A DNA stretch of 5,768 nt from Pirellulales bacterium (GTDB lineage Bacteria; Planctomycetota; Planctomycetia; Pirellulales; JALHLM01). Shown here one piece after another: positions 1-5,418 of the stretch (position 1 is the first letter of the stretch; the number at the start of each line of letters is the position of its first letter). Below the pieces are notes generated by a model. That model did no database searches and was not told the origin of the DNA. It was given only the letters and a program-made list of their open reading frames with translations. Position numbers and translations under genes: made by a program. The stretch spans positions 1 to 5,768 of the forward strand of contig JALHLM010000409.1 in NCBI GenBank assembly GCA_022844585.1, given 5' to 3'.

Positions 1-315
1 GCCGTGCTGCATCATGGCGAGACGCCGGAACGCGTCACGGTGCCGGACTACGCGCATCTGCTGCCGGAAGGGATTCGCAAGTTCACCACCAAGGGCGTGT
101 ACGACATGGACGAAACGACGCACCTGTCGTTCATCCAAGGGAGCGGCCACGGCGGCTCGCACCCGCACCTGGCGCACGAATTCGTGATGTCGATCGTGGA
201 AGGCCGCGCCCCGCGTCCGGACGCCGCGACCAGCGCGAACTGGACGCTGGTCGGGATCTGCGCCCATCAGTCCGCCATGAAGGGCGGCGAGAAGATTCAG
301 ATTCCGGTGTTTTGA
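1..315 (+). CDS. Gfo/Idh/MocA-family oxidoreductase, C-terminal fragment
   Basis: The frame is open from the first base and ends in TGA at 313-315, so only the last 104 residues are present and the real start lies left of the window. What is visible resembles the C-terminal end of NAD(P)-dependent Gfo/Idh/MocA oxidoreductases. The segment GSHPHLAHEFVMSIVEGR is followed by a proline/alanine-rich stretch, then by ANWTLVGICAHQSAMKGGE and a short tail ending in IPVF. Family members oxidise or reduce sugars, inositols and related alcohols. The N-terminal Rossmann nucleotide-binding part is missing here, so cofactor and substrate cannot be judged. The next gene on the same strand is an SDR 233 bases downstream, with a repeat between them that may end this transcript. 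The family call rests on pattern memory of the C-terminal signature. The GTG at 4-6 is internal, not a start. Confidence 0.72.
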   Translation, partial: AVLHHGETPERVTVPDYAHLLPEGIRKFTTKGVYDMDETTHLSFIQGSGHGGSHPHLAHEFVMSIVEGRAPRPDAATSANWTLVGICAHQSAMKGGEKIQIPVF

Positions 316-344
316 CGCGGAATCTAAAACGCGACATCAGCGCG

Positions 345-493
345 ACACTAGCCCGTAGCGCCAGCGAGAGCGAGAAGACTTCGCGTGCCGGTTAGGATTA
401 AACTCTCGGTTGCTTGTTTAGAGAGCAACTGAGAGTTTCGTCTCGATCAGTATGCCCCGTTAACTCTCCCTCGCTGGCGCTACGGGCTAGTGT
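345..493. repeat. nested inverted repeat in the gap between two + strand genes
   Basis: Arms 345-367 and 471-493 are perfect 23-base inverted copies around the core TAGCGCCAGCGA. Inside them sits a second stem, 400-414 with 424-438 (15 pairs including one G-T wobble, 9-base loop). The element begins 30 bases after the oxidoreductase stop and ends 55 bases before the SDR start. Its left arm closely matches the left arm of the element at 1280-1375, sharing CCCG, AGCGCCAGCGAG and GAGAA, so the two belong to one dispersed family. The sequence reads as SLALR-type peptides, which I recall as a common planctomycete intergenic repeat. It may fold in RNA and act as a terminator or 3'-end stabiliser, but no T-run follows either stem, so that role is inferred. 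Confidence 0.8.
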
Positions 494-534
494 TGGCTTG
501 ACGCCGCCGTTACAAACACAGTCTCATGCGTTTC

Positions 535-541
535 GAAAGGG
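535..541 (+). promoter_or_regulatory. ribosome binding site of the SDR gene
   Basis: GAAAGGG lies 7 bases before the ATG at 549. This purine-rich site supports the 549 start over the in-frame start at 414, which would translate part of the inverted repeat. Confidence 0.6.
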
Positions 542-548
542 AATACTC

Positions 549-1271
549 ATGCGACTCGAAGGCAAAGCGGCGGTGGTGACCGGGGGCGGGAGCGGGATTG
601 GGCAGGCGATCGCCTGGGCCTTGGCCGCCGAAGGATGCAAAGTGATGGTCGCCGGGCGCGGCAAAGAGCAGCTCGCCGAGACTGCGGCGAAGCAATCCTC
701 GATTCTGACTTGCCAGGCCGACGTCGGGAATCGCGAGCAGGTGGCCGCGCTCTTTCAAGAGGCCGGCTATCGACTCGGACAGATTCACATCCTGGTCAAC
801 AGCGCCGGCATCAACGTACCGAAGCGGATGATGCACGAGTTGAGCGGCGAAGATTGGGACCGAATGTTCGCCATCAACGTGACCGGCGCGTTCAACTGCA
901 TGCGCGAAGTGCTGCCGCAGATGCGGGAGCGCCGGGACGGCGTGATCATCAACATCTCGTCGACGTCCGGCAAGCGCGCGAGCTTATTGGGAGGCGTGGG
1001 CTACAACGCCTCGAAGTTCGCGATGACGGCGCTCGGCACGAGCGTCGCATTGGAAGACGGCCGCAATGGCGTACGCGTCACAACGATCTGCCCGGGCGAA
1101 GTGGAGACGCCGATCTTAAAGAACCGGCCCACTCCGCCGACGGCCGAACACCGGGCGCGGATGCTGCAACCGGAAGACGTCGCCGCCGCAGCGCTGATGG
1201 TGGCCTGCCTGCCGCCGCGGGCGAATGTGGCCGAGCTGATTATCAAGCCAACGACGCAGGACTATGCGTAG
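549..1271 (+). CDS. short-chain dehydrogenase/reductase (classical SDR)
   Basis: This 240-residue NAD(P)-dependent oxidoreductase has the classical SDR length of about 250. Motifs in order are the nucleotide-binding TGGGSGIG (11-18), the D58 region after beta-3 (QADV), NSAG (84-87), catalytic Asn110 (INVTG), Ser138 (NISS), Tyr152 and Lys156 (YNASK), and PGEVET (182-187). All four catalytic residues are present. The Ser-Tyr spacing is 14, one more than in FabG as I recall it. R37 (AGRGKE) after beta-2 suggests, weakly, an NADP preference. No signal peptide is seen, so it should be cytoplasmic. The ATG at 549 is preferred because GAAAGGG precedes it and the domain starts at residue 3; a longer reading from 414 adds 45 residues encoded by repeat DNA. 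Substrate is unknown. It resembles FabG-like and sugar/polyol dehydrogenases. A hairpin starts 8 bases after its stop. Confidence 0.9.
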   Translation: MRLEGKAAVVTGGGSGIGQAIAWALAAEGCKVMVAGRGKEQLAETAAKQSSILTCQADVGNREQVAALFQEAGYRLGQIHILVNSAGINVPKRMMHELSGEDWDRMFAINVTGAFNCMREVLPQMRERRDGVIINISSTSGKRASLLGGVGYNASKFAMTALGTSVALEDGRNGVRVTTICPGEVETPILKNRPTPPTAEHRARMLQPEDVAAAALMVACLPPRANVAELIIKPTTQDYA

Positions 1272-1279
1272 TCGCTACT

Positions 1280-1375
1280 AACCCGAAGCGCCAGCGAGGG
1301 GGAGAAAACGTTTCATCTAAGCGCATCACGGCGCTGAGAAGCGACGTCCTCTCCCCCTCGCTGGCGCTTCGGGTT
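1280..1375. terminator. inverted-repeat hairpin between convergent genes, probable bidirectional terminator
   Basis: Arms 1280-1305 and 1350-1375 are perfect 26-base inverted copies around AAGCGCCAGCGAGGGGG. A small inner stem (1320-1324 with 1331-1335, 6-base loop) sits in the centre. The element starts 8 bases after the SDR stop and ends 18 bases beyond the lactonase stop, exactly where a shared terminator would be expected. No clear T-run follows either arm, so it would not be a textbook rho-independent terminator. It may instead be a REP-like element that blocks transcription or protects 3' ends. It belongs to the same family as the element at 345-493. The repeat itself is certain; the terminator role is inferred from placement. 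Confidence 0.6.
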
Positions 1376-1393
1376 GATGTGGTCGATCGCCCA

Positions 1394-2617
1394 TTAGCGG
1401 CCGGGCAGTCTTAACTTGCCGGCGGTTGCGTCGAGCCGGAACATTTGCACGCAGACGGGGGACGGCACTTCCAGGTCCTGCCCCGTAGCGGTTAGCTTGC
1501 CGGTTTCCAGGTCGATCTTGAAGATGCGGATCGTGTCGGAGTCCTGGTTCTCGGCCAGCAGGAAGCGGCCCGTGGGATCGATGGCGAAGTTGCGGGGCGT
1601 CTTGCCGCCGGTCTTTTCGTGGCCCATCGGCGTGAGTTTGCCGGTGCCTTTTTCGACCGAGAACATGGCGATGCTGTCGTGCCCGCGGTTCGAACCGTAG
1701 ACCCACTTGCCAGTCGGGTGGACGTGAATGTCCGCGGTGCTGTTGCCCTCGTGGCCGCCTTCGGGAAGCGTGGAGACCGTGTCCAGCTTACGGAACGTGC
1801 CTGCCTTGCCGTCGTAGGCAAGCGCCGTGATCGTGGAATCCAGTTCGTTGATGACGTACGCGTGGTTACCGCTGGGGTGGAAAGCAAAATGCCGCGGGCC
1901 AGCGCCGGGGGCCAGGTCCACTTCCGGCTGCAATTCATGCGGGCCGACCGCGCCGAACTTCGGGCTATAAAGGTAAATCATCAGCTTATCGAGCCCCAGG
2001 TCGGCGACGACCACGATGCGGTTCGATTCGTCGATCGTCACCGAATGCGCGTGCGGGCCGGATTGGCGCTGCGGATTGACGCTGCTTCCCTCGTGCTTAA
2101 TGACCGGTAGCGGCACAGCGATCGTGCCGTCTCGTTTGATCGGGGCCACGGTCAGGCTGCCGCCGGAATAGTTCGCACAGAACAGCGTGCGACCTGTCTG
2201 GTCGATCGCGACGTGACACGGCGCGCCGCCGTCGGTGGGTTGCTCGTTGAGTTTCGTCAGTCCGCCGTCCGGATCGATCTTGAACGCTGCCACGCCGCCG
2301 CCGGGTTGTCCTTCGTATTCCTCGATCTCACTGACGGAATAGAGATACTCGTTGCCGGGCGCAATCGCCAGGAAGGACGGATTTTTCAGTTCGGCGGCCA
2401 GTTCGACCGGCGACATCTCGCCGGTTTCGAGGTCGAGCTCGCTGCGGTAGATACCTTTGCTCTTACCGTCCGTGTATGTGCCGATGTAAACCCGCGCTTT
2501 GCCGCCGCTCACGTTGCGTCTCCCTCGACGAGAACCTTGGGCCCGGGCGTCCGCGCCGAGCGACGCGAGCATCAGGAATAATACGAGCCGCACCGACCAT
2601 TGTTGCCAAGCCGCCAT
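1394..2617 (-). CDS. exported lactonase-family seven-bladed beta-propeller protein (6-phosphogluconolactonase-like)
   Basis: This is a 407-residue protein. Residues 1-26 look like a signal peptide: R10, a hydrophobic core LVLFLMLASL, and an ARA cleavage site before Q27. The mature protein should therefore leave the cytoplasm. The rest matches the lactonase (YbhE/Pgl-type) propeller: VYIGTYTDGKSKGIY (43-57), NPSFLAIAP (79-87), CANYSGGSL (147-155), GPHAHSV (187-193), VADLGLDK (204-211), GPRHFAFHPSG (240-250), IHVHPTG (297-303), YGSNRGHDSIA (307-317) and PRNFAIDPTGRFL (341-353). Cytoplasmic members hydrolyse 6-phosphogluconolactone. An exported one more likely acts on another lactone or binds a ligand, so no gene symbol is given. 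The ATG at 2617 is chosen because it begins the signal peptide and AGG lies 6 bases upstream. A TTG 13 codons earlier would add a polar leader and lies upstream of the transcription start expected from the candidate promoter. Confidence 0.85.
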   Translation of the reverse strand: MAAWQQWSVRLVLFLMLASLGADARAQGSRRGRRNVSGGKARVYIGTYTDGKSKGIYRSELDLETGEMSPVELAAELKNPSFLAIAPGNEYLYSVSEIEEYEGQPGGGVAAFKIDPDGGLTKLNEQPTDGGAPCHVAIDQTGRTLFCANYSGGSLTVAPIKRDGTIAVPLPVIKHEGSSVNPQRQSGPHAHSVTIDESNRIVVVADLGLDKLMIYLYSPKFGAVGPHELQPEVDLAPGAGPRHFAFHPSGNHAYVINELDSTITALAYDGKAGTFRKLDTVSTLPEGGHEGNSTADIHVHPTGKWVYGSNRGHDSIAMFSVEKGTGKLTPMGHEKTGGKTPRNFAIDPTGRFLLAENQDSDTIRIFKIDLETGKLTATGQDLEVPSPVCVQMFRLDATAGKLRLPGR

Positions 2618-2659
2618 CGTGTGCCTGCCGTTTCGAGAGGGAGGGGTCGTGTCCAAGCC

Positions 2660-2686
2660 ATCATACTAGCTCGACGCGCGAGCCAA
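2660..2686 (-). promoter_or_regulatory. candidate promoter for the lactonase gene
   Basis: On the minus strand, TTGGCT (2681-2686) and TATGAT (2660-2665) are separated by 15 bases. The -10 matches 5 of 6 consensus positions and the -35 matches 4 of 6; the spacing is short. Transcription would start near 2653, giving a leader of about 35 bases before the ATG at 2617. A small GCTCG/CGAGC hairpin (2669-2683) overlaps it. This is a weak call from sequence alone. Confidence 0.3.
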
Positions 2687-2752
2687 GGGGAGTGGACGGG
2701 AGCGCTTACCGGTTCGATTTGCCAGGAATCGACGTCAGCGCCCGTCGTTCGC

Positions 2753-4030
2753 TCACACCTTCGACATGATCAGCGTGATGTTCTGGCCGCCGAAGCCGAA
2801 GCTGTTCGACAGGGCGTGTTGGCATTTGGCCGGACGGGCTTCGTTGGGAATGTAGTCGAGGTCGCAGTCGGGATCGGGCGTTTCGTAGTTCGTCGTCGGC
2901 GGCAGAACCTGGTCGCGGAGGGCGAGCAGGCAGATGATCGCCTCCGTCGCGCCAGCCGCGGCGATCAGGTGCCCCGTCATGCTCTTAGTGCTGGAGACCG
3001 GAATCTTGTACGCCTGCGCGCCGAAGGCTTGCTTGATGGCCAGCGATTCGACGCGATCGTTCACCGCGGTGCTGGTGCCGTGCGCGTTGATGTAATGAAT
3101 CTGGTCGCCGTTGAGCTTGGCGTCTTGCAGGGCCATCTTGATGCAACTAATCGCGCCGCGTCCTTCGGGATGCGTGTCGGTGATGCGGAAGGCGTCGGCC
3201 GTGGAGCCATAGCCGGTGAGCTCGCCATAAATCGTCGCGCCACGGGCTTTCGCGCGCTCGTATTCTTCGAGCACCACCATCGAGGCCCCTTCGCCGAGCA
3301 CGAAGCCGTCGCGATGCATATCGAACGGCCGCGACGCTTTCGTGGGATGCTCGTTGTTCGTGCTCAGGGCGGTGAGCAGATTGAAGCCGGTCACGCCGAA
3401 GGGGTGAATCATACTGTGCGCGCCGCCGGAGAGCATCACGTCGGCTTCGCCGCGGCGAATGATTTCGGTCGCTTCGCCGATGGCCTGACTGCTGGCGGCG
3501 CAGGCGGTGAGGCAATTCGAGTTCGGCCCCTGGGCGTCGAACAGCGAGGCCAAATGCCCGGCGGGCATGTTCGGCTCTTGCTCCAGTTCGGAGATGGGGT
3601 GCATCTCGCGCAGGCCGGTCTGCGTAAACTTCACCATATCGAGCTGATCGCCATCTTCCATCGCGGCGAGCATCATCTTGGTGAACCGGCCGAAATCCTG
3701 TTGGCCTTCGCCGCAGCCGAGATAAACGCCAAACCGCGTGGGATCGATCGCTTGATCCAGTACGCCCGCATCGCTGACCGCTTGTTTGGCGGCGCCCACC
3801 GCAAAATGGGTGTGTCGCCCTTGATAACGCCAACGCTCCGGGTCTTCCCCCACATCGGCGATGGTCCAGTTGCGGACTTCGGCCGAGATCTTGGTCGGAA
3901 AGTTGCTGGCGTCGAACAGAGTCGTGTAACCGACGCCCGAAGCGCCGCGCTGCAGATTCTGCCACAACTCCTCGACCTTGGTCCCCAGAGGAGTGACGCA
4001 GCCCATGCCAGTGATCACGACGCGACGCAT
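2753..4030 (-). CDS. fabF: beta-ketoacyl-ACP synthase, FabF (KAS II) family
   Basis: This 425-residue enzyme would condense an acyl chain with malonyl-ACP by decarboxylative Claisen condensation in the cytoplasm. The N-terminus RRVVITGMGCVTPLG is the family opening. The Cys-His-His triad is complete: Cys177 in TACAAS, His317 in NAHGTS and His354 in TKSMTGH, with Lys349 also present. The glycine-rich C-terminal loop is FGFGGQN (411-417), where FabF usually has FGFGGTN. The segment between GCGEG (105-109) and the conserved AGHL (157-160) is about a dozen residues longer than in E. coli FabF as I recall it, and differs in sequence. The enzyme may therefore be a specialised paralogue rather than the housekeeping KAS II. 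ATG 4030 is chosen because the fold starts at residue 2; a reading extended to 4126 would encode repeat DNA. No clear Shine-Dalgarno site is seen. A FabZ-like gene lies 122 bases upstream on the same strand. Confidence 0.9.
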   Translation of the reverse strand: MRRVVITGMGCVTPLGTKVEELWQNLQRGASGVGYTTLFDASNFPTKISAEVRNWTIADVGEDPERWRYQGRHTHFAVGAAKQAVSDAGVLDQAIDPTRFGVYLGCGEGQQDFGRFTKMMLAAMEDGDQLDMVKFTQTGLREMHPISELEQEPNMPAGHLASLFDAQGPNSNCLTACAASSQAIGEATEIIRRGEADVMLSGGAHSMIHPFGVTGFNLLTALSTNNEHPTKASRPFDMHRDGFVLGEGASMVVLEEYERAKARGATIYGELTGYGSTADAFRITDTHPEGRGAISCIKMALQDAKLNGDQIHYINAHGTSTAVNDRVESLAIKQAFGAQAYKIPVSSTKSMTGHLIAAAGATEAIICLLALRDQVLPPTTNYETPDPDCDLDYIPNEARPAKCQHALSNSFGFGGQNITLIMSKV

Positions 4031-4085
4031 GAGATTGGTTGCCTGGACCAGGTTTCGTGGGAAAGCGGCGTCGAGGAAGTTATCC

Positions 4086-4164
4086 AATGATGAATGCAGA
4101 ATGATGAATGAGGAACAATCTTGCACGCGTTCTGTTCATCATTCCGCATTCATCATTCATCATT
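4086..4164. repeat. ATTCATCATTC-type inverted repeat between the dehydratase and synthase genes
   Basis: Arms 4086-4117 and 4133-4164 are inverted copies over 32 bases with five mismatches, around a 15-base loop (4118-4132). Each arm is built from short tandem units of AATGATG / ATTCATC type, so it is both an inverted and a simple tandem repeat. It fills most of the gap between the two genes and runs into the end of the upstream gene, providing its last three codons and its stop. It could attenuate read-through into the synthase gene or be a neutral dispersed repeat. No T-run follows it on the minus strand. Confidence 0.75.
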
Positions 4165-4686
4165 CGCCTTCCTTCTCAACGCTTCCAACCCCGGGGGATA
4201 AGGCAACAAGTTGCCGTCCGCGCCGCGGCCGACGTCGAAGACGCCGAGGAGTTTGAGCGTGAAGACGAAGTTTTTCGGCTCGAAGGAGCGGCGTTGGCGG
4301 CCGGCGTCGTTCAGATGGGCGAAGACGATTTCGCCCTCCGCCTGCAGCCGATCGCCGACGTGGCTGGTGACCTTCACCATCGCGCCGTCATCTTGAATGT
4401 ACTCGATCGTGGCCGTGTAGGTCAGCGTCTCGCCGGGGCGCGCCGGGCCGTGGAACGTCAGCTTCGGGATTTTGGCCAGAATGACCTTTTCCTCGAACGC
4501 CCGGGCTTCGCCGACCAGCAGCCCGCCGGTCTGGGCCAGCCCCTCGATGATCAGCGACCCCGGCATCACGGGGTAACCGGGAAAATGGTCGTGGAGGTGC
4601 TCTTCGGCCAGGGAGAGGTTCTTAATCGCCACCGCGCGCCGCCCGCTCTCGAACTCGGTAAAGCGGTCGATCCAGATCCAACGCAT
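4153..4686 (-). CDS. fabZ: 3-hydroxyacyl-ACP dehydratase, FabZ type
   Basis: This 177-residue hotdog-fold protein would dehydrate 3-hydroxyacyl-ACP to trans-2-enoyl-ACP. The catalytic motif HFPGYPVMPGSLIIEGLAQ spans 34-52. His34 and Glu48 form the active pair with the 14-residue spacing known for FabZ, and Gln52 follows. The opening WIWIDRFTEFESG and the IKNLSLAEE segment match the usual FabZ N-terminus. FabZ proteins are usually about 150 residues; here residues 134-177 form a C-terminal extension (VFTLKLLGVFDVGRG, then a polar tail). The last residues NDE and the stop come from the repeat at 4086-4164. ATG 4686 is the only plausible start, without a visible Shine-Dalgarno site. It is followed by a fabF-like gene, so the two probably supply the dehydration and condensation steps of one elongation cycle. 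No acyl carrier protein or ketoreductase is adjacent. Confidence 0.88.
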   Translation of the reverse strand: MRWIWIDRFTEFESGRRAVAIKNLSLAEEHLHDHFPGYPVMPGSLIIEGLAQTGGLLVGEARAFEEKVILAKIPKLTFHGPARPGETLTYTATIEYIQDDGAMVKVTSHVGDRLQAEGEIVFAHLNDAGRQRRSFEPKNFVFTLKLLGVFDVGRGADGNLLPYPPGLEALRRKANDE

Positions 4687-4744
4687 AGGGGCGAATCGAA
4701 GGGCGGAGGGGGATTCCGGGACGGTCCAGGATCAGTCGTCGTAC

Positions 4745-4810
4745 AAGCCCAGGGAAGGCCACCGCAGACTTTCGCCAATGGGACCGACTGCGAGGGCCTT
4801 CCCTGGGCTT
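4745..4810. repeat. perfect 16-base inverted repeat with inner stem, upstream of the dehydratase gene
   Basis: Arms 4745-4760 (AAGCCCAGGGAAGGCC) and 4795-4810 are perfect inverted copies. The stem continues inward after a 2-base bulge with 4763-4767 pairing 4788-4792. Outside it, 4723-4733 and 4839-4849 form a further inverted pair (10 of 11). It lies between the tRNA terminator and the fabZ-like start. Neither side has a T-run, so it does not look like an intrinsic terminator. It may be a dispersed non-coding repeat or a structured leader of the dehydratase mRNA. Function unknown. Confidence 0.75.
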
Positions 4811-4849
4811 AAAGCCAAAACGCAATTGCTCTGTGGCCGATCCTGGGCC

Positions 4850-4870
4850 AAAAAACGCGGCATTCCGCGT
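4850..4870 (-). terminator. intrinsic terminator of tRNA-His
   Basis: Read on the minus strand, the stem ACGCGG / CCGCGT (4865-4870 with 4855-4860, loop AATG) is followed directly by a T-run (4850-4854). It lies 7 bases after the tRNA 3' end, which itself is followed by CTTTTT. This is a classic rho-independent terminator and isolates the tRNA transcript from the dehydratase gene. Confidence 0.85.
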
Positions 4871-4877
4871 CAAAAAG

Positions 4878-4952
4878 GGTGGCTAACGGGGCTCGAACCC
4901 GTCACCTCTGGAACCACAATCCAGCGCTCTAACCAACTGAGCTATAGCCACC
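4878..4952 (-). tRNA. tRNA-His (anticodon GTG)
   Basis: All cloverleaf stems can be drawn. The acceptor is GTGGCTA with TAGCCAC. The D arm is GCTC/GAGC, and the anticodon stem CTGGA/TCCAG encloses the loop TTGTGGT (4913-4919), giving anticodon GTG at 4915-4917. A 5-base variable loop and the T arm ACGGG/CCCGT with loop TTCGAGC follow. The extra G at the 5' end (4952, G-1) opposite C73 (4878) is the identity mark of bacterial tRNA-His. CCA is not encoded; CTTTTT follows instead, so CCA must be added enzymatically. It has its own promoter (4971-4998) and terminator (4850-4870) and is a single-gene unit. Confidence 0.97.
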
Positions 4953-4970
4953 ACGTGTGCGAAGTCCTTC

Positions 4971-4998
4971 AATATAAGAAGGAGAGGCGACGGGTCAA
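4971..4998 (-). promoter_or_regulatory. sigma70-type promoter of tRNA-His
   Basis: On the minus strand, TTGACC (4993-4998) and TATATT (4971-4976) are separated by 16 bases, each matching 5 of 6 consensus positions. Transcription would start near 4964, about 12 bases before the mature tRNA 5' end. No GC-rich stringent discriminator is obvious: the bases after the -10 are GAAGGAC. Confidence 0.75.
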
Positions 4999-5049
4999 GA
5001 CGGTTCGGGGCGAGGGCAGTGTACTTACAGTGTGGTGCTGCTAGGTAGC

Positions 5050-5337
5050 CTAGGGATTAGGCCGGGTTTTGATCTCAATGCTGCCGTCGGATCTCATTTC
5101 TTGATAGGTGCCATCTGCGCGAACCATCTTGCGCATTTCTAGGTTGAATCGCCTGACAAATCGCTCGCGCATGCTCCATTTCTGAAAGCATTCTTGATGC
5201 ATGGCGCTATCATGGTACGGTGCAAACCGATCTTGGTCGTTTTCGATGAACGCCGTAGTGGCCACGATAATATCCCCGTCTTCGATTGCCCGATCGCAAA
5301 TTGAACACGTCGTCAGACCTGGAATGATTTCTGCCAT
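5050..5337 (-). CDS. small protein with CxxC and HxxC motifs, unknown function
   Basis: I do not recognise this 95-residue protein. It has Cys11-x2-Cys14 near the start and His47-x2-Cys50 some 32 residues later, with His42 as a further possible ligand. This arrangement could hold one zinc ion, like half of a LIM or treble-clef domain. A basic stretch follows (SMRERFVRRFNLEMRKMVR, 55-73), then a tail of short strand-like segments (GTYQEMRSDGSIEIKT). No signal peptide or membrane segment is seen. ATG 5337 is well supported, with AGAGG 5 bases upstream. GC is about 50% by hand count, lower than the neighbouring metabolic genes, so recent acquisition is possible. A small membrane-protein gene lies 81 bases upstream on the same strand and could share its transcript. 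The coding call is firm because of the Shine-Dalgarno site and motif spacing; the function is open. Confidence 0.72.
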   Translation of the reverse strand: MAEIIPGLTTCSICDRAIEDGDIIVATTAFIENDQDRFAPYHDSAMHQECFQKWSMRERFVRRFNLEMRKMVRADGTYQEMRSDGSIEIKTRPNP

Positions 5338-5342
5338 ATGAA

Positions 5343-5347
5343 CCTCT
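5343..5347 (-). promoter_or_regulatory. ribosome binding site of the CxxC/HxxC protein gene
   Basis: AGAGG on the minus strand lies 5 bases before the ATG at 5337. It is the clearest Shine-Dalgarno site among the minus-strand genes of the window and fixes the start. Confidence 0.65.
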
Positions 5348-5418
5348 GGCGATTGCCGTTTCGTTCATCCCCTCAGTCGGTCATGTCCAATCAATTTGGT
5401 GCTGGCGGAACGACCGGC

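Noticed and set aside
635..1414. Long open frame on the + strand overlapping the SDR in another frame
   Set aside because: It is Arg-rich with no recognisable domain, ends in repeat sequence, and is out of frame with a complete SDR. It is a shadow of high-GC coding DNA.
2669..2683. GCTCG/CGAGC hairpin with ARRASQGE-like reading, possibly another planctomycete repeat
   Set aside because: Five-base arms are too short to support a repeat call without a genome search.
2600..4090. 496-codon open frame on the + strand opposite fabF
   Set aside because: The opposite strand encodes a complete KAS with all catalytic residues. The + frame shows only low-complexity Ala/Gly/Arg-rich sequence with no family signature.
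4086..4164. Possible CRISPR array from short repeated ATTCATC units
   Set aside because: The units are too short, are not separated by unique spacers of constant length, and form an inverted arrangement.
4745..4810. Intrinsic terminator
   Set aside because: The stem is strong but is followed by mixed sequence on both strands, with no T-run. The real tRNA terminator is at 4850-4870.
4108..4812. 234-codon open frame on the + strand opposite the dehydratase
   Set aside because: It starts in the repeat at 4086-4164, runs antisense to fabZ and ends in the repeat at 4745-4810. No domain is visible.
5041..5053. CTAGG-TAG-CCTAG palindrome at the end of the CxxC/HxxC gene
   Set aside because: A 5-base stem with a 3-base loop and no T-run is too weak to call a terminator.
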